In this document: in pieces, positions 44,070 to 51,898 of the stretch
Position numbering within the stretch: the stretch's first letter is position 1
How the letters are laid out: the number at the start of each line of letters is the position of its first letter
Assembly: GCF_002307475.1 (NCBI RefSeq)
Contig: NZ_NTMH01000053.1
Coordinates: 19,875 to 83,874 of the forward strand
From: Pantoea allii
GTDB taxonomy: Bacteria > Pseudomonadota > Gammaproteobacteria > Enterobacterales > Enterobacteriaceae
Reading direction: 5' to 3'
DNA: 64,000 bases
The notes under the pieces: generated by a model
Database searches by the model: none
What the model was told of the DNA's origin: nothing
What the model saw: the letters and a program-made list of their open reading frames with translations, nothing else
Position numbers and translations under genes: made by a program

Positions 44070-44669
44070 ATGAAACCAGCAAACCTGTATATCGTTTGGT
44101 CACATCCCCGTGCCGATTCACTCACCGCACAGATGGTGGCGAGCCTGCGCCATCGGGCGGAACAACGGGGTGCGCATGTTAAAACGCTGGATCTCTACCG
44201 CAGTGGCTTTGATCCGGCGATGCGGGAAGAGGACGAACCAGAGTGGGAAAATCCCGCTAAATGCTACTCGCCACAAGTCCATCGCCTGTTCAACGAGCTT
44301 AACGATCGGGATGCCATTATTTTTGTCTTCCCGTTATGGTGGTACAGCTATCCCGCCATGTTAAAAGGCTATCTGGAACGCGTGTGGAACTATGGTCTGG
44401 CCTACGGTGAAAACAGCGCGTTAAAAGATAAAAAAGTACGCTGGCTGGCGCTGGTCGGCGGTTCTCAGCAAACCTTTATTAAATACGGCTGGGAGAAAAA
44501 CATCACGGATTACATGATGGGCGTTACGGGCTATCTGGCGATCGGTGACGTCGAGGTTCATTTCCTCTATAACACCCTGGGGGGGGAGGAGACGATTGAG
44601 GACAGCCACTCGCATTATGAGCAACTGTTTGCACAAGCGCGGGCGGTCGTAGACAGCACCATTGGATAA
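44070..44669 (+). CDS. NAD(P)H dehydrogenase (quinone)-like flavoprotein
   Basis: This 199-residue flavodoxin-fold protein belongs to the NQO1/KefF/MdaB family, which transfers two electrons from NAD(P)H to quinones or other electrophiles. The FMN-binding opening (YIVWSHPRADSLTAQMVASL) and FVFPLWWYSYPAMLKGYLERVW, the central family signature, are clear. It is divergent from the LysR gene, which suggests control by an electrophile or redox signal. The beta-helix gene begins about 90 bp downstream on the same strand. Confidence 0.88.
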   Translation: MKPANLYIVWSHPRADSLTAQMVASLRHRAEQRGAHVKTLDLYRSGFDPAMREEDEPEWENPAKCYSPQVHRLFNELNDRDAIIFVFPLWWYSYPAMLKGYLERVWNYGLAYGENSALKDKKVRWLALVGGSQQTFIKYGWEKNITDYMMGVTGYLAIGDVEVHFLYNTLGGEETIEDSHSHYEQLFAQARAVVDSTIG

Positions 44670-44759
44670 AACATGGCAGGGCGATCGCTGCCCTGCAAAA
44701 CGGCGTACGTGACAGCCTGGCCTGTATCGGCGGTCGGGCGTCGACAGGAGATGACCAAA

Positions 44760-45866
44760 ATGAAAATAGCCATAGCGGGCCTGTTACTGATATCCGGCTC
44801 TGCCATTAGCGCGGTGGGCAGTTGCGATGTTATTGGTGGTGGGGCGCAGTATCAGGAGCGTCTTACGCCGGATAACGTCGCCCACTATGTCACTGTCCGC
44901 ACTTTCGATGCGTTGAAACAGGCTGTCGACAGCAATCATCCCTTCATCTATATCCCGGGTGATGTCACCATCACGGTGCCGAATCAGCCACAGGCTTTGC
45001 GCATCAAAGCCGGGCAGACGCTTTTTAGCAATCGTGGTGAAAACGGCAGTCGGGGCGCTTTATTACAAACGCCATGGCTCAATGACGGACTTAATCAATA
45101 TCCTGTGTATGTTGTTGAGGCTAAAGCAAGGATAACCGGGCTGCGTATTGAAGGCCCCTCTGGACAACCGAACACGCCGAATAAAACGATTGGTATCCAG
45201 TTTTTACCCGGCACCGATCATATTGATATCGACAACAATGAGATTTATCACTGGCCGTGGGCCGGGATTAGCGTAAAAACGTCCGTCGACAATAAAATTC
45301 ATCACAACGTTATCCACGATAATATCCGTACCCAACTGGGCTACGGTGTGGTGGTACAAAATGGCCATGCCCAGGCCGATATCTACTGCAATACCTTTAA
45401 CGCTAATCGTCATGCTATTGCCGGAAAAGGCGATGACGGTGAGGGCTATCACGCTTATGACAACCTTGTGCTCAATGGCGGAGCACGGGGCGCTTACCAT
45501 CAGTTTGATATGCACAAGGGCGCGCAGGGCCACGGCGGGAAAAACATCATCATAAACAATAATCTGTTTGATTATGGCCGCAGCGGGACGTCAAACCGAG
45601 GCAGTGTTTATATTCGAGGTGTACCGACCGACGGGCCGGTTAGCGTTAACGACAATCTGTTTACCCAGCCCTGGACGGTAGGCTCGCAAACCGCAGTGGG
45701 TGGTGTGCCTGGCTCAATCCCGCCGGTTGAGGAGATTAAACGCCACAATCGTTTCAGTGTGGCGGCACATTACAGCAAAGATGCGGCCGGATTTTGTGTT
45801 GTCTCCGTGGCAGAGCACAGGATGCCGGTGAACTGTGAGTCGGTTGCTTCTGTTCTGGAGAAATAA
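44760..45866 (+). CDS. Secreted right-handed beta-helix (pectate lyase-like superfamily) protein
   Basis: This 368-residue protein has a Sec signal peptide (MKIAIAGLLLISGSAISAVG) and regular Asn/Ile-rich rungs typical of parallel beta-helices (HIDIDNNEIYHWPWAGISV, NKIHHNVIHDNIR, KNIIINNNLFDYG). The opening (RTFDALKQAVDSNHPFIYIPGDVTI) resembles polysaccharide lyase family 1. I cannot place the lyase Asp/Arg set with certainty, so pectate lyase activity is only one option. ATG 44760 is chosen because AGGAGA lies 8 bases upstream; ATG 44751 is too close to it. Confidence 0.72.
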   Translation: MKIAIAGLLLISGSAISAVGSCDVIGGGAQYQERLTPDNVAHYVTVRTFDALKQAVDSNHPFIYIPGDVTITVPNQPQALRIKAGQTLFSNRGENGSRGALLQTPWLNDGLNQYPVYVVEAKARITGLRIEGPSGQPNTPNKTIGIQFLPGTDHIDIDNNEIYHWPWAGISVKTSVDNKIHHNVIHDNIRTQLGYGVVVQNGHAQADIYCNTFNANRHAIAGKGDDGEGYHAYDNLVLNGGARGAYHQFDMHKGAQGHGGKNIIINNNLFDYGRSGTSNRGSVYIRGVPTDGPVSVNDNLFTQPWTVGSQTAVGGVPGSIPPVEEIKRHNRFSVAAHYSKDAAGFCVVSVAEHRMPVNCESVASVLEK

Positions 45867-45971
45867 TCGATGGCGAGGCAGCACAGAAAACCGGTCATCG
45901 GTTGCTGCGGGCTACCTTGTGATGTGGCAGATGGAAACGCACTAAACGACTGAACCTCACCACCGGCGTTT

Positions 45972-46007
45972 CAGGTTCCTCCCCATGATATCCTGCGGAG
46001 GAACCTG
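45972..46007 (+). terminator. Stem-loop after the beta-helix gene
   Basis: CAGGTTCCTCC pairs perfectly with GGAGGAACCTG over a 14-base loop, about 105 bp after the stop codon. There is no T-run. It lies between the beta-helix gene and the convergent HxlR gene. Confidence 0.5.
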
Positions 46008-46053
46008 TCCAGCGTCAGTCATAACAGGTTTCGGGGTCAGCGCGCACGGCCAT

Positions 46054-46452
46054 TCATTGTGCTTCAGCCTCGGACGTTTCCGGCACAACGGCGGGTTTTT
46101 TTTTGCCTAATAAGGCCAGCGCGTGTTGCTCTCCCCACTGCTTTAACAGCCCAAGCAAAGGCGCAAGCGAAGCGCCTTCTTCGGTCATGCTGTACTCCAC
46201 CTTCGGCGGAACTTCAGCATACACTTCGCGATGAATTAACCCGACGTTTTCCAGTTCCCGAAGTTGCCGCGTGAGTACCCGCGGCGTGATATCACCCAGC
46301 CGTCTTCTTAGCGCATTAAACCGCAGCGTTTCGTTTTGCAGGTGGTAAAGAATCATCCCTTTACCCTTGCCGCCAATCAGTTCCAGCGTGGCTTCAACCG
46401 GGCAGGCCACCGCATCGTAATTTTCATATCTTGGGGTTTTTACAGTATCCAA
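46054..46452 (-). CDS. HxlR-family transcription regulator
   Basis: This 132-residue winged-helix protein is of the HxlR/YodB type (CPVEATLELIGGKGKGMILYHL, RVLTRQLRELENVGLIHREVY). The Cys near the N-terminus (C17) aligns with the redox- or electrophile-sensing Cys known in YodB/HypR-type members. It is divergent from the alcohol dehydrogenase gene 102 bp away and probably represses it. The C-terminal tail is variable and acidic. Confidence 0.88.
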   Translation of the reverse strand: MDTVKTPRYENYDAVACPVEATLELIGGKGKGMILYHLQNETLRFNALRRRLGDITPRVLTRQLRELENVGLIHREVYAEVPPKVEYSMTEEGASLAPLLGLLKQWGEQHALALLGKKKPAVVPETSEAEAQ

Positions 46453-46554
46453 AATGTACCTATATCACCTAAATGACCGTATTTAATAAAATGCACATAT
46501 GGTCTATGTTTAGCAACTGCTGATTAAGACATCCCTCTTTTAACGGAGAAAAGC

Positions 46555-47568
46555 ATGAAAGCACTTACCCTTAAAGCACCAGGCGGCCTCAACAATATCC
46601 ATGTGTCGGACATCGCCGATCCGGGCCAACCGGGCAAAGGTGAGATTCGGGTCGCTATCAAAGCCGGCTCCCTGAATTTTCACGATCTGATTGTCGCGAC
46701 GGGGCAGTTTCCAACCGAAGATGGCCGCATCCTGCTGTCTGATGGTGCAGGCGTTGTTGACGCCGTTGGCGAAGGCGTTAACGATTTCCGTGTGGGCGAT
46801 AGCGTGGTTTCGACGTTCTTTCCTGTCTGGCTGTCCGGCAAACCCACGGCAGACGTCGGTGGCTTCGCCCACACGCCAGGAGACGGCATTGATGGCATGG
46901 CCAGCGAATTCGTGGTGCGTTCTGAGAATGCCTTTACTCATGCCCCGAAAGGCTGGACGCACACCGAGTCAGCCACGATCACCACATCTGGCCTGACAGC
47001 CTGGCGCGCCCTGATCACCGAAGGCAAACTGCAGGCCAACGATACCGTGCTGGTGCAGGGAACGGGCGGCGTGTCCATTGCCGCCCTGCAGATCGCCAAA
47101 GCGATGGGTGCCAGGGTGATCGCCACCTCCTCATCAGATGAAAAGCTTAAGTACGTTAAAGCGCTGGGTGCCGATGAAACCATCAACTACCGCACCACCC
47201 CGAACTGGGGCGATAGCGTCCTCGCACTGACCAACGGCGTGGGCGTGGATCATGTTGTTGAGGTGGGCGGCCCGGCGACGCTGGGCGAGTCACTGAAAGC
47301 GGTCAAAATCGGTGGGCACATCACCCAAATCGGTATCATTTCCGGCGATGAAGCAACGCTGTCCATTCTGTCTGTTCTGGCGAAGCAGGTCACCATTAAA
47401 GGCGTGATCGTTGCCAGTCGTCAGGACCAGATTGACTACGTGAAGGCGCTGGAAAGCATGAACCAGAAACCGGTTATTGACCGGACGTTTAAATATGACG
47501 ATATTGCCGAGGCCTTCGCCTGGCAGCAGAGCGGCTCGCATCTGGGCAAAATCTGTGTTGAGTGGTGA
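46555..47568 (+). CDS. Zinc-independent alcohol dehydrogenase / quinone-oxidoreductase-like MDR protein
   Basis: This 337-residue protein belongs to the medium-chain dehydrogenase/reductase superfamily. The substrate-domain start (GEIRVAIKAGSLNFHDLIVATG) lacks the catalytic zinc Cys, and no structural-zinc Cys cluster is present. The cofactor loop VQGTGGVSIAALQIAKAMGA is a Rossmann motif. Its substrate is unknown; relatives reduce quinones and enals. It is divergent from the HxlR regulator, a pairing common for electrophile-response reductases. Confidence 0.88.
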   Translation: MKALTLKAPGGLNNIHVSDIADPGQPGKGEIRVAIKAGSLNFHDLIVATGQFPTEDGRILLSDGAGVVDAVGEGVNDFRVGDSVVSTFFPVWLSGKPTADVGGFAHTPGDGIDGMASEFVVRSENAFTHAPKGWTHTESATITTSGLTAWRALITEGKLQANDTVLVQGTGGVSIAALQIAKAMGARVIATSSSDEKLKYVKALGADETINYRTTPNWGDSVLALTNGVGVDHVVEVGGPATLGESLKAVKIGGHITQIGIISGDEATLSILSVLAKQVTIKGVIVASRQDQIDYVKALESMNQKPVIDRTFKYDDIAEAFAWQQSGSHLGKICVEW

Positions 47569-47633
47569 CAGATAGATAAAGTGGGCAGGTAAGCCTTGTC
47601 ATAAGAGGCGAAAACCTGCTTGTCGTCGGTCAA

Positions 47634-47662
47634 AAAAGGGTGCATACGCTGTGCACCCTTTT
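47634..47662 (+). terminator. Bidirectional intrinsic terminator
   Basis: AAAGGGTGCA and TGCACCCTTT form a 10-bp stem with a 7-base loop, with T-rich ends on both strands. It serves the dehydrogenase gene and may also serve the convergent ClpP-like gene. Confidence 0.8.
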
Positions 47663-47761
47663 CAACAAAACCCTCTGCACAGCAAGGGGAAATGAGCGGT
47701 GTTGTCATCCAACGGCTCGAACCTTGTCTGACTTGCAGGCTCAGCCCCTCTTCATCATCTT

Positions 47762-48430
47762 TTAGTCATTATCATGAATATAATACGCGGCATCAGCAGG
47801 CTGAAAATCGGTCATTTCGCCTGTGGCGATGCCCGTGGCTAATGCCTGCTTGTTGTCCAGCAGCTTATGGTTATCTTCACTGTAGGTGATCTTTTCAATC
47901 TGCTCGTCAGTGAGGTGGGTGCAGGACTGATAAATCGTTTTTATCACGTTCCGGTATCTGCTGGTAAATTCGCTTTTCTCGTCCAGCATATTTTCACTGA
48001 CATTGCTACGCGGCGGGTTTCCAACGGTTGGCGCATGCAGTAAGAAAATGCTGTCACCCATAACCTGCCTCTTTTGTGCGCCGCAGTAGATCATCGTCGC
48101 CGCGGATTCCACGGAGGAGGCGTTTACGGTCGTAACGGGAATGGGGGAGTTTTTAACGACCTGATAACCAATTTTCCCGGCATCAATGTCACCACCGGGA
48201 CTGCTGATATAGAGCAGCACCTGCGTGGCTGATTTATAATTCTGACCGATCTCATCGAGCACGGATGAAAGCGACATCACCTTATTAAGCGTGACCGCGC
48301 CGGTAAAAAACACCTTTACGGATTTAACCGTATTTGGCGGGCGTTTGCCGTCAACGACTCTGTTGATAGCAGCCAAAGAGGGTGCACTGATCGTAATAAA
48401 CAGGGCCGCTATCAAAGCGTTATATTTCAT
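47762..48430 (-). CDS. Exported ClpP/crotonase-fold serine protease-like protein
   Basis: This 222-residue protein has a Sec signal peptide (MKYNALIAALFITISAPSLA) followed by a ClpP-like domain. The oxyanion stretch ISSPGGDIDAG is at 75-85, the candidate nucleophile is S109 (SSVESAATM), the candidate base is H132 (FLLHAPT), and the end EDNHKLLDNKQALATGIA matches the ClpP C-terminal handle (DRDNFMSAEQA type). ClpP normally works in the cytoplasm with AAA+ unfoldases, so export would mean a different role. Two Cys in the mature part (C116, C167 region) fit a periplasmic disulfide. It stands alone, with no ATPase beside it. Confidence 0.75.
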   Translation of the reverse strand: MKYNALIAALFITISAPSLAAINRVVDGKRPPNTVKSVKVFFTGAVTLNKVMSLSSVLDEIGQNYKSATQVLLYISSPGGDIDAGKIGYQVVKNSPIPVTTVNASSVESAATMIYCGAQKRQVMGDSIFLLHAPTVGNPPRSNVSENMLDEKSEFTSRYRNVIKTIYQSCTHLTDEQIEKITYSEDNHKLLDNKQALATGIATGEMTDFQPADAAYYIHDND

Positions 48431-48939
48431 TGTTGAATCATCCCTCCGTTTTTTTCATTTCTTATCAGCCACAGGGATTTTATGCAATGCCGATTCGTTT
48501 GTTGCAGGGCTTTGTTACCCTTAAATATATTTCTCATTATTATTTATCAGGCATTTTTAATCATTAGGGTGCGAATTGATTTTCCTCGCGATAGTAATAG
48601 CGTGAATCCCGGAATACCTGATGTTTAACACTGTTTTGAATATCGCGAAACCTGTTATCAGTGAACACCTGCGCCTCTGAACGGAGTGCTGTCACCTGAA
48701 AGCAAATGGCGGCGCATGGAGGATAATCCAGCTGTCGGGTGATTGCCGGATGACCGTGAATGCGTTGACCAGGCACGTTCGACGCGCACACTGAAGGCGC
48801 TCTCAACACAAAACGCTGTCGGTGTCGGTCAGGTCATCGATTCGCGCCTTATCCTGGGTGTATTTTCGCCTGTCTGCGCTCGCGTGCAGTGAAAACATGA
48901 AGAGACCTTCGCGCGACATCACGTTTTTAGTGGCGGTGT
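48431..48939. other. Gene-poor region between the ClpP-like gene and bgl
   Basis: About 500 bp with no supported gene. On the minus strand 48564-48809 an 81-codon frame ends in protein-like sequence (FTDNRFRDIQNSVKHQVFRD), but it lacks a ribosome site and a recognisable family. It could be the tail of a decayed gene. The bgl promoter starts at 48941. Confidence 0.4.
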
Positions 48940-48940
48940 A

Positions 48941-48968
48941 TTGAGGCGCAAAATGAAACTGATAAGAT
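48941..48968 (+). promoter_or_regulatory. Predicted bgl operon promoter
   Basis: TTGAGG (48941-48946) and TAAGAT (48963-48968) are 16 bp apart. Transcription would begin about at the first antiterminator site, exactly as needed for BglG-type control. I did not find a convincing CRP site just upstream. Confidence 0.6.
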
Positions 48969-48977
48969 GCCTTTTTT

Positions 48978-49006
48978 GGATTGTTACTGCTGCGGCAGGC
49001 AAAACC
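48978..49006 (+). promoter_or_regulatory. Ribonucleic antiterminator (RAT) site 1
   Basis: GGATTGTTACTGC followed by TGCGGCAGGCAAAACC matches the RAT consensus of the BglG/SacY family almost base for base. BglG dimers bind this hairpin and block the overlapping terminator. Confidence 0.9.
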
Positions 49007-49043
49007 TGATTTCCTGGCCTGTGCCGGAAGTCGGGTTTTTTTG
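49001..49043 (+). terminator. Leader terminator 1 of bgl
   Basis: AACCTGATTTCC pairs, with one weak position, with GGAAGTCGGGTT and is followed by a T-run. Its 5' arm shares AAAACC with RAT 1, so the two structures exclude each other. Confidence 0.85.
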
Positions 49044-49057
49044 TTTCTGGGGTTCTG

Positions 49058-49891
49058 ATGAAAATCGCCAAAATACTTAATAACAATGTGGTGGTTGTTC
49101 TGGATGAGCACGGGCGTGAGCAGGTTGTTATGGGCCGGGGGCTGGCGTTTCAGAAACGTGTGGGTGAAGCGCTGGACAAGCAGCGTGTAGAAAAGGTGTT
49201 TGCGCTGCAGAACGATGAGCTGGTTCATCGCCTCGGGGAGTTACTCAACCAGATTCCGCTGGAGGTGATGACGACCTGCGATCGCATTATCGAACGGGCA
49301 ACACAACAGCTGGGGAAATTGCAGGACAGTTTGTACATCACCCTGACCGATCACTGCTACTTTGCGATTGAGCGACAGAAGAAAGGGCTGGCGATTAAGA
49401 ACGTTCTGCTGTGGGATATCAAACGGCTTTATCCCAGGGAGTTTGCGTTAGGGCAGGAGGCCAGGCAAATCATTGCCAGCCGTCTTCATACCGAGCTGGA
49501 CGAGGACGAAGCCGGTTTTATCGCGCTGCATCTGGTCACCGCGCAGCTCAACAGTGAAATGCCAGAAGTGATGCACGTGACGCAGGTTATGCAGGAAATC
49601 CTGCAACTGGTGAAATATCAACTGAAGCTGGATTACCAGGAAGAGTCGCTCAGTTATCAGCGCTTTGTGACGCACCTGAAATTTTTTGCTCAACGCATGT
49701 TAACGCGCACCGTGGTGCCGGATGATGATGTTTCACTGCATTCGGCAGTCAAAGACAACTATGCGAAAGCCTGGAAATGCGCGGAGAAAGTTTCACAATA
49801 TCTACAGCAAAGCTATCAGCGCGAACTGACAACGGAAGAGATTATGTTTCTTGCCATTCATATCGAACGGGTAAGAAAAGAGGCGCATTAA
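49058..49891 (+). CDS. bglG: BglG-family transcriptional antiterminator
   Basis: This 277-residue antiterminator has an N-terminal RNA-binding CAT domain (about residues 1-55, MKIAKILNNNVVVVLDEHGREQVVMGRGLAFQ) and two PTS-regulated domains with His phosphorylation sites. When beta-glucoside is transported, dephosphorylated BglG binds the two RAT hairpins and allows read-through. It sits between the two RAT-terminator units, the classical bglG-bglF-bglB layout. Confidence 0.94.
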   Translation: MKIAKILNNNVVVVLDEHGREQVVMGRGLAFQKRVGEALDKQRVEKVFALQNDELVHRLGELLNQIPLEVMTTCDRIIERATQQLGKLQDSLYITLTDHCYFAIERQKKGLAIKNVLLWDIKRLYPREFALGQEARQIIASRLHTELDEDEAGFIALHLVTAQLNSEMPEVMHVTQVMQEILQLVKYQLKLDYQEESLSYQRFVTHLKFFAQRMLTRTVVPDDDVSLHSAVKDNYAKAWKCAEKVSQYLQQSYQRELTTEEIMFLAIHIERVRKEAH

Positions 49892-49905
49892 GCCTTATTA
49901 ACACA

Positions 49906-49934
49906 GGATTGTAACTGCATTGCGCAGGCAAAAC
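49906..49934 (+). promoter_or_regulatory. Ribonucleic antiterminator (RAT) site 2
   Basis: GGATTGTAACTGC followed by ATTGCGCAGGCAAAACC matches the RAT consensus. It lies 15 bp after bglG and overlaps the terminator before bglF. Confidence 0.9.
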
Positions 49935-49987
49935 CTGAGCGCGGCCCATGACACACAAGGGGGCCGTTCTCAGGTTTTTTTATTTTT
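49930..49987 (+). terminator. Leader terminator 2 of bgl (before bglF)
   Basis: AACCTGAG pairs with CTCAGGTT, with an inner GGCCC/GGGCC stem, and is followed by TTTTTTATTTTT. The 5' arm overlaps RAT 2, giving the second BglG-controlled switch. Confidence 0.88.
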
Positions 49988-50023
49988 AACAGATGCCAGC
50001 GGCATCGCTCTGAGGACATCAAC

Positions 50024-51886
50024 ATGAAATATCAACCGTTGGCCAGGGATATTCTCAGCCACGTCGGCGGCAAAGAGAACATCATCAGTCTGGTGCATTG
50101 CGCCACGCGTCTTCGCTTCCGGCTCAAAGACCATCATCAGGCGGATGTTGAAGGGCTCAAGCAGAATCCCGATATCATCATGGTGGTAGAGAGCGGTGGA
50201 CAGTTTCAGGTGGTGATCGGCAACCACGTTCACGAGGTCTGGCTGGCGGTATGTGATGAAGCGGGACTCACTGACGAGACGCACGACCACAGCGATGATA
50301 AGGCTGAAAAGGGGCATTTTTTTGGCCGCCTGATTGATGTGATCTCCGCTATTTTCACGCCGTTTATCGGCATTCTTGCCGCCTCCGGTATTTTGAAAGG
50401 GCTGCTGGCTCTTGCGGTGGTGTGCGGATGGCTGACTACCGACAGCGGCACCTACAAAATCTGGTTTGCCGCCAGCGATGCGTTGTTCTTCTTTTTCCCG
50501 TTAGTGCTGGGTTATACGGCCGGTAAGAAGTTTGGCGGTAATCCTTTTATTACCCTGGTCATTGGTGGCGCGCTGACGCATCCGATGATGCTTGAGGCTT
50601 TTCACGCCAGTCAGCAAGCCGGGGCGATAAGCGAATCATTTCTTGGCATCCCGATTACCTGGTTCAACTATAGCTCCTCTGTGATTCCCATTATTCTTGC
50701 CGCATGGGTCAGCTGCTGGCTGGAAAAACAGGGCAACAGGCTGTTGCCCTCATCGATGAAAAACTTCTTCGCGCCGCTGATCTGTATTGTGGTGACCGTG
50801 CCGCTGACCTTTCTGGTTATTGGCCCGGTGGCGACGTGGCTCAGCCAGTTGCTCGCGAATGGCTATCAATGGATCTACGAACTGGCACCGTGGCTGGCCG
50901 GCGCGGCAATGGGCGCGCTATGGCAGGTTTGCGTGATTTTTGGTCTGCACTGGGGCCTGGTTCCGTTAATGATCAACAATCTGGCGGTGCTCGGTTATGA
51001 CTCAATGCTTCCGATGTTACTGCCCGCCGTGATGGGCCAGGTGGGCGCCACGCTGGGGATTTTTTTACGCACCCGAGACGCTCGTCAGAAAATGCTGGCG
51101 GGATCGTCGATCATGGCCGGCATCTTCGGCATTACCGAGCCTGCGGTGTATGGCGTGAATCTGCCCTTGCGGCGTCCGTTTATCTTCGGCTGTATTGCAG
51201 GCGCGATTGGCGGAGCCATCGTGGGATTCAGCCACGCGCACGTTTATTCATTTGGCTTTGCCAATATTTTTACCATCGCGCAGATGATCCCGCCTGGTGG
51301 CGTCGATATGACGCTGTGGGGCGGCATCGTCGGTGCGCTGGTGGCATTCGTCCTGAGCGGTGTGCTGACCCTTGTGGCTGGCATGCCCAAAACGCTGGCG
51401 CCCGATCTTCCAGGCGTTCTGTCTGTCGAGAAGAACGAGGTGCTGGCACCGATGACGGGGACGGTGTTAGCTCTCGATCAGGTGCCTGATGCCACGTTCG
51501 CCAGCGGCGTGATGGGTAAAGGCGTCGCCATTATTCCAGCCGATAACCAGGTTATTGCGCCCTTTGCGGGCGAAGTCGCCTCGCTTTTCCAGACGAAACA
51601 CGCCATTGGCCTGCTGAGCGATAGCGGTATTGAAGTGCTTATTCATGTCGGCATCGACACCGTCAAACTCGAAGGGAAACCTTTCACCGCCCACGTAAAC
51701 GTCGGCGACAAGGTGCAACCTGGGGACATTCTGCTGACGTTTGATCGTCAGGCCATGCTTGCTGCCGGATTTGATCTGGCAACGCCCATCATTATCAGTA
51801 ATAGCGACAGCTTCGACACGGTGACCGTTTTGTCCTCTTCCGCTGTGGAGGCGGGAATGCCGTTGCTGCGCGTCAGTGACCACTAA
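50024..51886 (+). CDS. bglF: PTS beta-glucoside-specific transporter EIIBCA
   Basis: This 620-residue inner-membrane transporter imports and phosphorylates aryl-beta-glucosides and phosphorylates BglG when idle. The EIIB domain is N-terminal with the phosphocysteine C26 (LVHCATRLRF). The EIIC membrane domain (about 105-460) includes GITEPAVYGVNLPLRRPF, the typical GITE motif. The EIIA domain (about 480-620) carries the catalytic His in VLIHVGIDTVKLEG. Domain order and length match E. coli BglF. Confidence 0.95.
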   Translation: MKYQPLARDILSHVGGKENIISLVHCATRLRFRLKDHHQADVEGLKQNPDIIMVVESGGQFQVVIGNHVHEVWLAVCDEAGLTDETHDHSDDKAEKGHFFGRLIDVISAIFTPFIGILAASGILKGLLALAVVCGWLTTDSGTYKIWFAASDALFFFFPLVLGYTAGKKFGGNPFITLVIGGALTHPMMLEAFHASQQAGAISESFLGIPITWFNYSSSVIPIILAAWVSCWLEKQGNRLLPSSMKNFFAPLICIVVTVPLTFLVIGPVATWLSQLLANGYQWIYELAPWLAGAAMGALWQVCVIFGLHWGLVPLMINNLAVLGYDSMLPMLLPAVMGQVGATLGIFLRTRDARQKMLAGSSIMAGIFGITEPAVYGVNLPLRRPFIFGCIAGAIGGAIVGFSHAHVYSFGFANIFTIAQMIPPGGVDMTLWGGIVGALVAFVLSGVLTLVAGMPKTLAPDLPGVLSVEKNEVLAPMTGTVLALDQVPDATFASGVMGKGVAIIPADNQVIAPFAGEVASLFQTKHAIGLLSDSGIEVLIHVGIDTVKLEGKPFTAHVNVGDKVQPGDILLTFDRQAMLAAGFDLATPIIISNSDSFDTVTVLSSSAVEAGMPLLRVSDH

Positions 51887-51898
51887 CAGGAGAGTCAG

